The notes beneath the pieces were generated by a model. That model worked only from the letters and a program-made list of their open reading frames with translations, was not told the DNA's origin and searched no databases. From Acetobacteraceae bacterium (GTDB taxonomy: Bacteria; Pseudomonadota; Alphaproteobacteria; Acetobacterales; Acetobacteraceae), in the NCBI GenBank assembly GCA_947474705.1, contig CANJJS010000033.1:1-46549 (forward strand): 46,549 bases of DNA. Reading direction: 5' to 3'. The position numbers and the translations under genes were made by a program. Shown piece after piece: positions 27,942-36,952 of the stretch (its first letter is position 1; every line of letters starts with the position of its first letter).

Positions 27942-30900
27942 ATGCCCAAACGCACCGACATCAAATCCATCATGATCATCGGCGCCGGCCCGATCGTCAT
28001 CGGTCAGGCTTGCGAGTTCGATTACTCCGGCGCCCAGGCGTGCAAGGCGCTGAAGGCGGAGGGGTACCGGGTGATCCTGGTGAATTCGAACCCCGCGACG
28101 ATCATGACCGATCCGGGCCTCGCCGACGCGACGTACGTGGAACCGATCACGCCGGAGATCGTGGAAAAAATCATCGCCAAGGAAAAGCCGGACGCGCTGT
28201 TGCCGACCATGGGGGGCCAGACCGCGCTGAACACGGCGATGAAGCTCGATTCGAGCGGAGCGTTAAAACGGCATGGCGTCGAACTGATCGGCGCGAAGGC
28301 CGACGTCATCGACCGCGCGGAGGACCGGCTGAAATTCCGCGATCTGATGGCGGAAATCGGCATCGAGTCGCCGCGCTCCGTCATCGCCCACACGCTGGAC
28401 GAGGCCCGCGCCGCCCTCGCCACCACCGGCCTGCCCGCCGTCATCCGCCCCTCCTTCACCTTGGGCGGCACCGGCGGTGGCATCGCTTATAACAAGCAGG
28501 AATTCGAACAGATCGTCGCGGGCGGCCTCGAGGCCTCCCCCACCACCGAAGTGCTGATCGAGGAATCGATCGTCGGCTGGAAAGAATTCGAGATGGAGGT
28601 CGTCCGCGACAAGGCGGACAACTGCATCATCGTGTGTTCCATCGAGAACGTGGACCCGATGGGCATCCACACCGGCGATTCCGTCACCGTCGCCCCCGCG
28701 CTGACGCTGACCGACAAAGAATACCAGCGCATGCGCGACGCCTCGATCGCCTGCCTGCGAAAAATCGGCGTGGACACCGGCGGATCAAACGTCCAGTTCG
28801 GCCTCAACCCAGCCGACGGCCGCATGGTCGTCATCGAGATGAACCCGCGGGTCTCCCGCTCCTCCGCCCTGGCGTCCAAGGCCACCGGCTTCCCGATCGC
28901 CAAGATCGCCGCGAAACTCGCCGTCGGCTACACGCTGGACGAGCTGGACAACGACATCACCAAGGTCACACCCGCCAGTTTCGAGCCGACGATCGATTAC
29001 GTTGTCGTCAAAATCCCGCGCTTCACCTTCGAGAAATTCCCCGGCACGCCGGCGCTGCTGACCACCTCGATGAAGTCGGTCGGCGAGGCGATGGCGATCG
29101 GCCGCTCCTTCGCCGAAGCCCTGCAAAAGGGACTTCGGAGCATGGAAACCGGCCTGGCGGGCCTGGATCCGGTCGATGCGCCGGGCGACGGGGGGCACGA
29201 TGCGTTCCGGGCGGCTTTATCGACACCCCGTCCTGATCGGCTGCTGATCGCGGCGCAGGCGATCCGCGCGGGCCTGTCGATCGCGGACATCCACGATTGC
29301 TGCAAGTTCGATCCCTGGTTCCTGCGGGAACTCGAGCGGATCATCGACGCGGAAAAATCCGTCGCCGCCAACGGGTTGCCGAAGGAGGCCGGCGCTTTCC
29401 GCCGCCTGAAAGCGCTCGGTTTCTCCGACAAGCAACTGGCCGCGCTGACCGGCAAGAAAGAAGCCGACATCGCCACCGCGCGCCTCGCTTTGGGCGTCAC
29501 CCCCGTCTACAAACGCATCGACACCTGCGCGGCGGAATTTTCTTCCGCCACGCCTTATATGTATTCCACGTACGAGGGCGGCTACGGCACGCCCGCCTGC
29601 GAATCCGACCCGACCAACCGCGAGAAAATCATCATCCTTGGCGGCGGTCCGAACCGGATCGGCCAGGGCATCGAATTCGACTATTGCTGCGTTCACGCCG
29701 CCTACGCGTTGAAGGACGCGGGGTTCGAGACGATCATGGTCAACTGCAACCCGGAAACCGTTTCCACCGACTATGATACCTCCGACCGGCTGTATTTCGA
29801 ACCGCTGACCGCCGAGGACGTCATCGCCCTCGTCCGCCGCGAGCAGCAGAACGGCAAGGTTCTCGGCTGCATCGTGCAGTATGGCGGCCAGACACCCCTG
29901 AAGCTGTCTCTCGCGCTGACCGCCGCCGGAATCCCCATCCTGGGCACCTCCGCCGACGCCATCGACGTGGCCGAGGACCGGGAACGCTTCCAGCAACTGC
30001 TGCAACGCCTTGGCTTGCTCCAGCCGGAAAACGGCATCGCCCGTTCCGCCAAAGAGGCCGAAGACATCACCGACCGCATCGGCTTTCCCGTCGTCATCCG
30101 TCCCAGCTACGTGTTGGGCGGCCGCGCCATGGAAATCGTTTACGACCGCACGGGCCTGCATCGTTACATGCGGGAGGCCGTCATAGTCTCCGGCGACAAC
30201 CCGGTGCTGATCGACCGCTACCTGAACGACGCCATCGAAGTGGACGTGGACTGCATCTGCGACGGGGAGACCGTCTATGTCGCCGGCGTCATGGAACATA
30301 TCGAGGAAGCGGGCATCCATTCCGGCGACTCCGCGTGTTCGCTGCCGCCCTATTCGCTGTCGCCTTCGATGATCACGGAACTCAAGGCCGAAACCGAGGC
30401 CATGGCGAAAGCCCTTGGCGTCGTTGGCCTGATGAACGTGCAATACGCGATCAAGGACGGAACGATTTACGTGCTGGAAGTGAACCCCCGCGCGTCCCGC
30501 ACCGTGCCCTTCGTGGCCAAGGCCACCGGCGTGCCCGTCGCCAAGATCGGCGCCCGGGTGATGGCGGGCGCCAAACTGGCCACCGACTTCAAGCTCGACG
30601 ACGAGTCCATCGCCCCCCATGTCGCCGTCAAGGAAGCCGTCTTCCCCTTCGCCCGTTTCCCGAACGTCGACACAATCCTCGGCCCGGAAATGAAATCCAC
30701 CGGCGAGGTCATGGGCCTGGACACCAGCTTCGAGCGCGCCTTCGCCAAATCCCAGCTTGGTGCCGGAGTCGTGCTGCCCGAAAGCGGCTGCGTCTTCGTC
30801 TCGGTGAAAGAGGCCGATAAGAAAGGTCTGCCGTTGCTGGCGCGGCGTTTGACGGAAATGGGTTTTTCCATTTTGGCCACCAAAGGCACCGCCGCGCGCA

Positions 30901-31187
30901 TCCGCGACGCCGGTTTCCCGGTGAAAACGGTCAACAAGGTCCTGGAGGGGCGGCCGCATTGCGTGGACGCGATCCGCTCCGGAGAAATTCAACTGGTGAT
31001 CAACACCGCCTCCACCCCGCAATCGGTCGCGGACAGTTTCGAAATCCGGCGCTCCGCGCTGACGCACCAGGTACCGCACTACACGACCATCGCCGGCGCG
31101 CGTGCGGCGGTGCACGCGATCGCGGCATTGAAGACCGGAACCCTTGAAGTCGCGCCCCTGCAATCCTACTTTCGCGGATCGTTCTAA
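27942..31187 (+). CDS. carB: Carbamoyl-phosphate synthase large subunit
   Basis: The protein has 1081 residues, full length. It makes carbamoyl phosphate for pyrimidines and arginine from bicarbonate, ATP and ammonia delivered by CarA. It is internally duplicated: each half has an ATP-grasp domain ([19 protein letters not shown] near residue 167; [18 protein letters not shown] in the second half). [12 protein letters not shown] and [12 protein letters not shown] mark the equivalent N-terminal folds. The MGS-like allosteric domain is at the C-terminus ([18 protein letters not shown], near residue 975). The short 37 bp gap indicates cotranscription with carA and the small protein. Confidence 0.98.
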   Translation: MPKRTDIKSIMIIGAGPIVIGQACEFDYSGAQACKALKAEGYRVILVNSNPATIMTDPGLADATYVEPITPEIVEKIIAKEKPDALLPTMGGQTALNTAMKLDSSGALKRHGVELIGAKADVIDRAEDRLKFRDLMAEIGIESPRSVIAHTLDEARAALATTGLPAVIRPSFTLGGTGGGIAYNKQEFEQIVAGGLEASPTTEVLIEESIVGWKEFEMEVVRDKADNCIIVCSIENVDPMGIHTGDSVTVAPALTLTDKEYQRMRDASIACLRKIGVDTGGSNVQFGLNPADGRMVVIEMNPRVSRSSALASKATGFPIAKIAAKLAVGYTLDELDNDITKVTPASFEPTIDYVVVKIPRFTFEKFPGTPALLTTSMKSVGEAMAIGRSFAEALQKGLRSMETGLAGLDPVDAPGDGGHDAFRAALSTPRPDRLLIAAQAIRAGLSIADIHDCCKFDPWFLRELERIIDAEKSVAANGLPKEAGAFRRLKALGFSDKQLAALTGKKEADIATARLALGVTPVYKRIDTCAAEFSSATPYMYSTYEGGYGTPACESDPTNREKIIILGGGPNRIGQGIEFDYCCVHAAYALKDAGFETIMVNCNPETVSTDYDTSDRLYFEPLTAEDVIALVRREQQNGKVLGCIVQYGGQTPLKLSLALTAAGIPILGTSADAIDVAEDRERFQQLLQRLGLLQPENGIARSAKEAEDITDRIGFPVVIRPSYVLGGRAMEIVYDRTGLHRYMREAVIVSGDNPVLIDRYLNDAIEVDVDCICDGETVYVAGVMEHIEEAGIHSGDSACSLPPYSLSPSMITELKAETEAMAKALGVVGLMNVQYAIKDGTIYVLEVNPRASRTVPFVAKATGVPVAKIGARVMAGAKLATDFKLDDESIAPHVAVKEAVFPFARFPNVDTILGPEMKSTGEVMGLDTSFERAFAKSQLGAGVVLPESGCVFVSVKEADKKGLPLLARRLTEMGFSILATKGTAARIRDAGFPVKTVNKVLEGRPHCVDAIRSGEIQLVINTASTPQSVADSFEIRRSALTHQVPHYTTIAGARAAVHAIAALKTGTLEVAPLQSYFRGSF

Positions 31188-31356
31188 CGTGTATCGTCTG
31201 TAGACGGCGCCCGCCCGCCTCTTTTCGCGTCAATGCCGTCTGGCGGACGGACAGCCACGAAGACTCGATCCCGCGGCCCGGTTCGCGCCGGACGCGGTAC
31301 AACGCAATGGATGACACCAGTCCGGCCTTGGCCGGCGCGTATTGAAGGACCACGAC

Positions 31357-31830
31357 GTGCAGAAGTTTCCGATGACCGCCCCCGGCCTGCAACGGCTGGA
31401 AGACGAGCTTCGCAACCTGAAGTCGCAGGAACGGCCCGCCGTGATTCGCGCGATAGCCGAAGCGCGCGCACATGGCGACCTGTCGGAGAACGCCGAGTAT
31501 CACGCCGCGCGCGACCGCCAATCCTTCATCGAAGGCCGTATTCAGGAACTGGAAGAGATCGTCTCGGCGGCCGAAGTCATCGACCCATCCACCTTGACCG
31601 GCGACCACGTCAAGTTCGGCGCCCATGTCTGGCTGGTGGACGAGGAGACCGAGAAAGAAGTCACCTATCAGATCGTTGGCGTGCACGAGGCCGACATCAA
31701 AGTGCACCGCCTGTCGCTGTCCTCGCCGCTGGCCAAGGCGCTGATTGGCAAGAAGGTTGGCGAAACGATTTCCGTTCCGGCGCCCAGTGGCGACCGGTCG
31801 TATGAGATTCTCGGCATTACCTATCGCTGA
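31357..31830 (+). CDS. greA: Transcription elongation factor GreA
   Basis: The protein has 157 residues. GreA enters the RNA polymerase secondary channel and stimulates cleavage of backtracked RNA. The N-terminal coiled coil shows the acidic tip GDLSENAEYHAARD. The C-terminal FKBP-like domain carries YQIVGVHEADI and SPLAKALIGKKVGE. The GTG start at 31357 follows AAGGA by 7 nt and gives the usual QKFPMT N-terminus; a TTG at 31342 is less likely. A small CCGGCC-TT-GGCCGG hairpin (31322-31335) lies just before the Shine-Dalgarno. The carB-greA order is common in alphaproteobacteria. Confidence 0.97.
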   Translation: MQKFPMTAPGLQRLEDELRNLKSQERPAVIRAIAEARAHGDLSENAEYHAARDRQSFIEGRIQELEEIVSAAEVIDPSTLTGDHVKFGAHVWLVDEETEKEVTYQIVGVHEADIKVHRLSLSSPLAKALIGKKVGETISVPAPSGDRSYEILGITYR

Positions 31831-31842
31831 TCGGACGCGACG

Positions 31843-33039
31843 ATGATCACGCTCGCCGACGTCGAGGCGGCGGCGAAGCGCCTGTCCGGTAAGGTCATTC
31901 GCACGCCCACGGTCGCCAGCGCCGCGATTTCCGCCGCCACCGGCGCCGAGGCCGTGCTGAAACTGGACAACCTCCAGGTCACCGGCGCCTTCAAGGAACG
32001 CGGCGCCGCCAACCGGCTGGCGCTGCTGACCGAGGATGAGCGCGCCCGCGGTGTCATCGCCATGTCAGCGGGCAATCACGCGCAGGCCGTTGCCCGCCAC
32101 GCCAAACTGCTGGGTGTGCCCGCGACCATCGTGATGCCGAAATTCACACCGTCGTCCAAGGTGACACGCACCTCCGCCTGGGGGGCCGAGGTTGTGCTGC
32201 ACGGCGAAACCCTCGCGGAAGCCGCGACACATGCCCGCCATCTCGCCGAAATTCGCCAATTTGTGTTCGTGCATCCCTACGACGATCCCGCCGTGATCGC
32301 GGGCCAGGGCACACTCGCGCTGGAAATGCTGGAGGATGCCCCCGCTCTGGACGCTCTGGTCATCCCCGTCGGTGGCGGCGGACTGCTGGCGGGATGCCTG
32401 ATCGCGGCCATGGCCATCAAGCCCGGCATCGCCATCTACGGAGTCGAAGTCGAAGCCTATGCTCCCATGGCGCAACGCCTCGCGGGCCGCGCGGTCTCCG
32501 TCGGCGGCGCCACCATCGCCGAGGGCATCGCCGTCCGCGATATCGGCGAAGTCCCCTTCGAAATCGTTCGCCGGCGCCTGACCGAGGTCCTGGTCGTCCC
32601 CGAACGCGCGGTGGAAGAAGCCATCGGCCTCCTGGTCGAAGGCGCCAAAACCGTCGCCGAAGGCGCGGGGGCCGCGGGCATCGCCGCGCTACTGACCTAC
32701 CCCGAACGCTTCCGCGGCAAAAAAGTCGGTGTTCCCATCACCGGCGGCAATATCGACGCCCGCATCCTCTCCGACGTCCTCCTCCGCACCTTGCTCCGAG
32801 ACGGACGCCTCCTGCGCCTGCACCTGCAAATCCCCGACCGGCCCGGCGTCCTCGCCGACATCGCCGGCAAAATCGGCGAACGCGGCGGCAACATCATCGA
32901 AGTCTCCCACCAACGGCTCCACGCCGTCTCCTCCGTCCAGGCCGCCGAACTCGAAATCATGGTCGAAGCCCGCGACCCCACACACGCCGCCTCGATCGTC
33001 GAAGCCCTGGAAAAATCCTACGTTGTCCGGCGGATCTGA
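31843..33039 (+). CDS. ilvA: Threonine ammonia-lyase (threonine dehydratase) with ACT domain
   Basis: The protein has 398 residues. It deaminates threonine to 2-oxobutyrate using PLP. The PLP lysine is K51 in TGAFKERGA, the phosphate-binding loop is VGGGG, and SAGNHAQAVA is the substrate loop. A single C-terminal ACT domain begins near residue 323 (LHLQIPDRPGVLADIAGKIG). This shorter form, with one ACT domain, resembles the TdcB/IlvA-like 400-residue group rather than E. coli IlvA with two, so it may be biosynthetic or catabolic. It starts 12 bp after greA and is probably cotranscribed with it. Confidence 0.93.
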   Translation: MITLADVEAAAKRLSGKVIRTPTVASAAISAATGAEAVLKLDNLQVTGAFKERGAANRLALLTEDERARGVIAMSAGNHAQAVARHAKLLGVPATIVMPKFTPSSKVTRTSAWGAEVVLHGETLAEAATHARHLAEIRQFVFVHPYDDPAVIAGQGTLALEMLEDAPALDALVIPVGGGGLLAGCLIAAMAIKPGIAIYGVEVEAYAPMAQRLAGRAVSVGGATIAEGIAVRDIGEVPFEIVRRRLTEVLVVPERAVEEAIGLLVEGAKTVAEGAGAAGIAALLTYPERFRGKKVGVPITGGNIDARILSDVLLRTLLRDGRLLRLHLQIPDRPGVLADIAGKIGERGGNIIEVSHQRLHAVSSVQAAELEIMVEARDPTHAASIVEALEKSYVVRRI

Positions 33040-33082
33040 GGAGATGTTGGCTTGGGGGAGAGGCCGAAGCAGTTGGAACGTT

Positions 33083-33343
33083 GGGGCTCTGCCCCCGTGG
33101 GCCGCGAATAGCGGACCACGCCCGCGAGGGGCTTTGCCCCTTCGAACCCCACCAGGGGAACGTCCCCTGGACCGCGATCGATTCGGTGGGGTATTGAGGG
33201 AGGGCCATGCGAGGCTGTCTCAACCTCCGAGATGGCCCTCCCTCAACACCCCACCACCCCGGGGTTCCAAGGGCGAGCCCCAAAGGCCCATTGGGGCGGG
33301 TTCAAAGGGCGGAGCCCTCGTGGGGTCCGGGGCAAAGCCCCGG
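33083..33343. repeat. Composite palindromic intergenic repeat element
   Basis: This element fills most of the 408 bp between ilvA and cysD. It holds stems at 33083-33095 (GGGGC/GCCCC), 33127-33141 (AGGGGC-TTT-GCCCCT) and 33152-33170 (CCAGGGGA-ACG-TCCCCTGG). A long inverted repeat has 24 bp arms at 33185-33208 and 33232-33255 with one mismatch. A further stem is at 33327-33343 (CCGGGGC-AAA-GCCCCGG). The right half reads as a diverged reverse complement of the left half, so two copies face each other. It codes for nothing and has no transposase. It is probably a dispersed REP/MITE-like element. Confidence 0.75.
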
Positions 33344-33447
33344 CATCCCAACCACCCCGGCCCAACCCCCGAGCCGCCACCCCCTCAAACCCGCCGATCA
33401 ACGGGGGGTATTTTTCCAATTGCGTTCGAAGCTGGAGGGTGCGTGCG

Positions 33448-34344
33448 ATGAGACCGCGGCATTTGGAGGTGTTGGAGGCGGAGGCGATTTATATTCTGCG
33501 GGAAGCGGCGGCACAGGCGGTTCGGCCCGTGTTGTTGTATTCGATTGGCAAGGATTCTTCCGCCTTGTTGCATTTGGCGCGGAAGGCGTTTTTTCCGGCG
33601 CGGCCACCGTTTCCCTTTTTGCACATCGACACGACGTGGAAGTTCCGGGACATGATCGCGTTCCGGGATGCGACGGTGGCGCGTCTGGGGCTGGATTTAC
33701 GGGTACACACCAATCCCGAGGGATTGGCGAAGGGGATCAATCCATTCGACCATGGCGGCGCATATACCCAGATCATGAAGACGGATGCCTTGAAGCAGGC
33801 GTTGACGGAAGGCAAATACGATCTCGCCATTGGCGGCGCGCGGCGGGACGAGGAGCGGTCTCGGGCGAAGGAGCGGATTTTTTCAGTGCGGGGCCCCGGT
33901 CATACGTGGGAGCCGAAGCGGCAGCGTCCGGAACTCTGGCATTTGTACAATGGCAATCTGGCGCCCGGCGAGACACTTCGCGTATTTCCATTGTCGAACT
34001 GGACCGAGCTGGATGTCTGGACCTACATTCAGGCGGAGGAGATCGACGTTGTTCCGCTATATTTCGCGGCCCCGCGTCCGACCGTGATCCGGGACGGTCA
34101 GATCATTGTCGTTGACGACGAGCGGATGCGATTTGAGCCCGGTGAAGAACCGGTGACAAGATTGGTCCGGTTCCGGTCGTTGGGCTGCTATCCGCTGTCC
34201 GCGGCGGTGGACTCCGCCGCGGCGAATGTCGACGAGATTGTCGAGGAAATGAAAACCACGCGGGTATCCGAACGCGCCGGACGATTGATCGACCAGGAAC
34301 AAGGTGCCTCGATGGAGCGGAAGAAGCGCGAGGGGTATTTCTGA
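33448..34344 (+). CDS. cysD: Sulfate adenylyltransferase subunit 2
   Basis: The protein has 298 residues. CysD makes adenosine 5'-phosphosulfate from sulfate and ATP, with CysN coupling GTP hydrolysis. The PP-loop is [16 protein letters not shown], followed by [15 protein letters not shown], the sulfate-site segment [19 protein letters not shown] and [15 protein letters not shown], all typical of CysD. GGAGG lies about 9 nt before ATG 33448; the frame is open upstream only through the repeat element. It overlaps the next gene (TGATG). Confidence 0.97.
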   Translation: MRPRHLEVLEAEAIYILREAAAQAVRPVLLYSIGKDSSALLHLARKAFFPARPPFPFLHIDTTWKFRDMIAFRDATVARLGLDLRVHTNPEGLAKGINPFDHGGAYTQIMKTDALKQALTEGKYDLAIGGARRDEERSRAKERIFSVRGPGHTWEPKRQRPELWHLYNGNLAPGETLRVFPLSNWTELDVWTYIQAEEIDVVPLYFAAPRPTVIRDGQIIVVDDERMRFEPGEEPVTRLVRFRSLGCYPLSAAVDSAAANVDEIVEEMKTTRVSERAGRLIDQEQGASMERKKREGYF

Positions 34345-36185
34345 TGGCGGACTCGCTTCTGCGCGTGCTGACCTGCGGCAGTGTCGACGACGGCAAATCG
34401 ACGCTGATCGGCCGTCTTCTGTTCGAATGCGGCTCGATCCCCGACGACACAATGCTGGCGCTGGAGCGCGATTCGAAACGCTTTGGCACGACCGGCGGGG
34501 CGATCGATTACGCGTTGCTGGTGGATGGGTTGGAGGCCGAGCGGGAACAGGGCGTCACCATCGACGTCGCTTACCGTTTCTTCGAGACACCGCGGCGGCG
34601 TTTCATCCTGGCCGATACACCTGGGCATCAGCAATACACGCGGAACATGGCGACCGGCGCGTCGAATTCCGATCTGGCGATTTTGCTGGTGGACGCGCGC
34701 AACGGGCTGCTAAATCAGACGCGGCGGCACGCGGCGATCGCCTCGTTGCTCGGGATAAAGTCTCTCGTTCTGGCCGTGAACAAGATGGACCTGGTGGGGT
34801 TCGACCAGACGGTCTTCGACGGAATCGTGGCGGGGTTCGAGGCGTTGCGCGGCCGTCTGGGCGAATTGTCCGTGACCGCGATCCCGATCTGCGCCCGCGA
34901 CGGCGACAATGTCACGACATCCAGTGCGCGGATGCCCTGGTACTCGGGCGAGACATTGCTGTCCGTGCTGGAAAAGGCGGAGCCGCCATCGCGCGCCGAA
35001 TTCCAGCCCGCCCGTTTCCCGGTGCAATATGTCAATCGCCCCGATCAATCATTCCGCGGCTACACGGGCACTGTCGCCACCGGAACGATCCGGGTCGGCG
35101 ATGTTCTGACCAACGCGGTATCGCGGACCGAGGCGAAAGTCGCGCGAATCGTAACCATGGACGGCGACCTGAACGAAGCTCAGGCCGGACACCCGGTGAC
35201 GCTGGTTCTGGATCGCGAAATCGATGTTTCGCGCGGCGACGTACTGGCGGCCGACCCGCTGCCCGCGCAGGCGGACCAAATCAACGCGTGGGTCGTCTGG
35301 ATGGACGAAACACCGCTGTTCCGTGGCCGCGCCTACCAGTTCATGCTCGGAACCAAATCGGTCGTCGGCACCGTCACGGATATCGTCAACCGTCTGGATG
35401 TCGAAACATTGCAAGAGGTCGGTGTCCGCGAACTCGCGCTGAACGAAATCGGCCGCGTCGCGATTTCCCTTTCCCATCCGGTGGCCTGCGAGCCTTATTC
35501 GGACAGCCGGGACCTCGGCGGCTTCATCCTGGTCGATCGTCTGACCCAAGGCACGGTCGGCGCGGGCATGATCGTGGAAGTGCGTTCGGGCCGGACCAAT
35601 GTGCAATGGCACCGTCTCGACGTGGACAAAGCCGCGCGCGCCGCGCTGAAACATCAAAAGCCCGCCGTTCTGTGGTTCACCGGCCTGTCCGGCGCGGGCA
35701 AATCCACCATCGCCAATCTCGTCGAAAAGCAACTGCTCGCGCTTGGCCGCCATTCCATGACCCTCGACGGCGACAATGTCCGTCACGGTCTGAACCGGGA
35801 CCTGGGCTTTTCCGAAGCCGACCGCGTCGAAAACATCCGCCGCATCGCGGAAGTCGCGAAATTATTCGTCGAAGCCGGCCTGATCGTTCTTGTATCGTTC
35901 ATTTCGCCTTACCGAAACGAACGCATGCTGGCGCGCGATTGCGTCGAGGACGGCGAATTTCTGGAAATTTTTGTCGATACGCCGGTGGAAGAATGCTCCC
36001 GCCGCGACCCCAAGGGCCTCTATCAAAAAGCCTACGCCGGCCAGATCCAGAATTTCACCGGTGTCTCCGCGCCGTACGAGGCGCCGCTGAACCCAGAAAT
36101 TCGCCTGCCCACACTGGACGCCTCGCCCGAGGTCCTGGCCGATCGGGTCATCGCCGACCTACGCCGCCGTGGCATCCTCGATTGA
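34344..36185 (+). CDS. cysNC: Sulfate adenylyltransferase subunit 1 / adenylylsulfate kinase fusion
   Basis: The protein has 613 residues and two enzymes in one chain. Residues about 1-430 are the CysN GTPase, EF-Tu-like: GSVDDGKST (P-loop), DTPGHQQYTRNMATGASNSD and NKMD. From about residue 435 it is APS kinase, with its own P-loop GLSGAGKST (near 447), then LDGDNVRHGLNRDLGFSEAD and DPKGLYQKA. Together with CysD it converts sulfate to PAPS for reduction or sulfation. No cysH or cysIJ is in the window. Fusions of this type (NodQ/CysNC) are frequent in alphaproteobacteria. Confidence 0.97.
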   Translation: MADSLLRVLTCGSVDDGKSTLIGRLLFECGSIPDDTMLALERDSKRFGTTGGAIDYALLVDGLEAEREQGVTIDVAYRFFETPRRRFILADTPGHQQYTRNMATGASNSDLAILLVDARNGLLNQTRRHAAIASLLGIKSLVLAVNKMDLVGFDQTVFDGIVAGFEALRGRLGELSVTAIPICARDGDNVTTSSARMPWYSGETLLSVLEKAEPPSRAEFQPARFPVQYVNRPDQSFRGYTGTVATGTIRVGDVLTNAVSRTEAKVARIVTMDGDLNEAQAGHPVTLVLDREIDVSRGDVLAADPLPAQADQINAWVVWMDETPLFRGRAYQFMLGTKSVVGTVTDIVNRLDVETLQEVGVRELALNEIGRVAISLSHPVACEPYSDSRDLGGFILVDRLTQGTVGAGMIVEVRSGRTNVQWHRLDVDKAARAALKHQKPAVLWFTGLSGAGKSTIANLVEKQLLALGRHSMTLDGDNVRHGLNRDLGFSEADRVENIRRIAEVAKLFVEAGLIVLVSFISPYRNERMLARDCVEDGEFLEIFVDTPVEECSRRDPKGLYQKAYAGQIQNFTGVSAPYEAPLNPEIRLPTLDASPEVLADRVIADLRRRGILD

Positions 36186-36747
36186 CGCCCTCGCCGCGGA
36201 GGCGCGCGGCTGCGCGATCTGCTCGGCGCATCTGCCCCTGGGGCCTCGTCCAGTGTTCCGCGTCTCCGCGACAGCGCGGCTGCTGATCATCGGCCAGGCA
36301 CCGGGAACGAAGGTGCATGCGACCGGAATCCCCTGGAACGATCCTTCGGGAGAACGATTGCGCGCCTGGCTGACGATGACGTCCGAAGTGTTTTACGACG
36401 AGAGCCGGATCGCGATCGTGCCGATGGGCCTCTGCTACCCGGGCCGCCTGTCAAAAGGAGGCGACGCGCCGCCGCGCCCGGAATGCGCACCCCTGTGGCA
36501 GGCGCGGATGCGCGCCGCGATGCCGGATATCCGCCTGACGCTGCTGGTCGGCAGCTACTCTCTGGCCCATGTCCTTGGCAAAGGCGCGATGACGGACCGG
36601 GTCCGGGATTTTTCCAAATATCTTCCTTTATATTTCCCGCTGCCGCACCCGTCCTGGCGCACCAACGCCTGGGAGGGCCGAAATCCCTGGTTTCAGGCGG
36701 CGGCGATTCCGGCCCTGCGCCACGCGGTGGCCGCCGCTTTGGCCTGA
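36169..36747 (+). CDS. Uracil-DNA glycosylase family protein
   Basis: The protein has 192 residues from GTG 36169, overlapping the end of cysNC by 17 bp. It has a cysteine pair near the N-terminus (CAICSAHLP), motif 1 LLIIGQAPGTKVHATG followed by PWNDPSGERLRAWL, and motif 2 PLPHPSWRTNAW. These fit the small UDG-fold proteins of the family 4/5 type. The second cysteine pair needed for a 4Fe-4S cluster is not evident, so cluster binding is doubtful. It may excise uracil or act on another base. The overlap suggests cotranscription with the cysteine genes rather than a shared function. Confidence 0.87.
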   Translation: MASSIDALAAEARGCAICSAHLPLGPRPVFRVSATARLLIIGQAPGTKVHATGIPWNDPSGERLRAWLTMTSEVFYDESRIAIVPMGLCYPGRLSKGGDAPPRPECAPLWQARMRAAMPDIRLTLLVGSYSLAHVLGKGAMTDRVRDFSKYLPLYFPLPHPSWRTNAWEGRNPWFQAAAIPALRHAVAAALA

Positions 36748-36952
36748 CCCCTCGAGGGATCGGTTTCACCACTTCCGCGCAACAATACCGCTCCCGCGCC
36801 ATGTCTGTTCGGAGACCGATCGTCCCCGTCGAGGCCAGGACCGCGGAAGCCGGAAACGAGGCCGGTCCAAGGCTTCCCGGCATCGCCCGCCGGCCTTCAG
36901 GCATGTGCCTCGAGGTCGCCTGGCGCCTGACGCCCTCCCCCTTAAGGAACCC

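Noticed and set aside
29217-31163. Open frame of 648 codons on the minus strand
   Set aside because: Antisense to carB, with no recognisable domain.
31195-31206. CGTCTGTAGACG hairpin after carB
   Set aside because: Only five base pairs and no T-run, so too weak to call a terminator.
33040-33447. Possible coding sequence upstream of cysD
   Set aside because: Frames here only translate the palindromic repeat; cysD has a clear start with Shine-Dalgarno at 33448.
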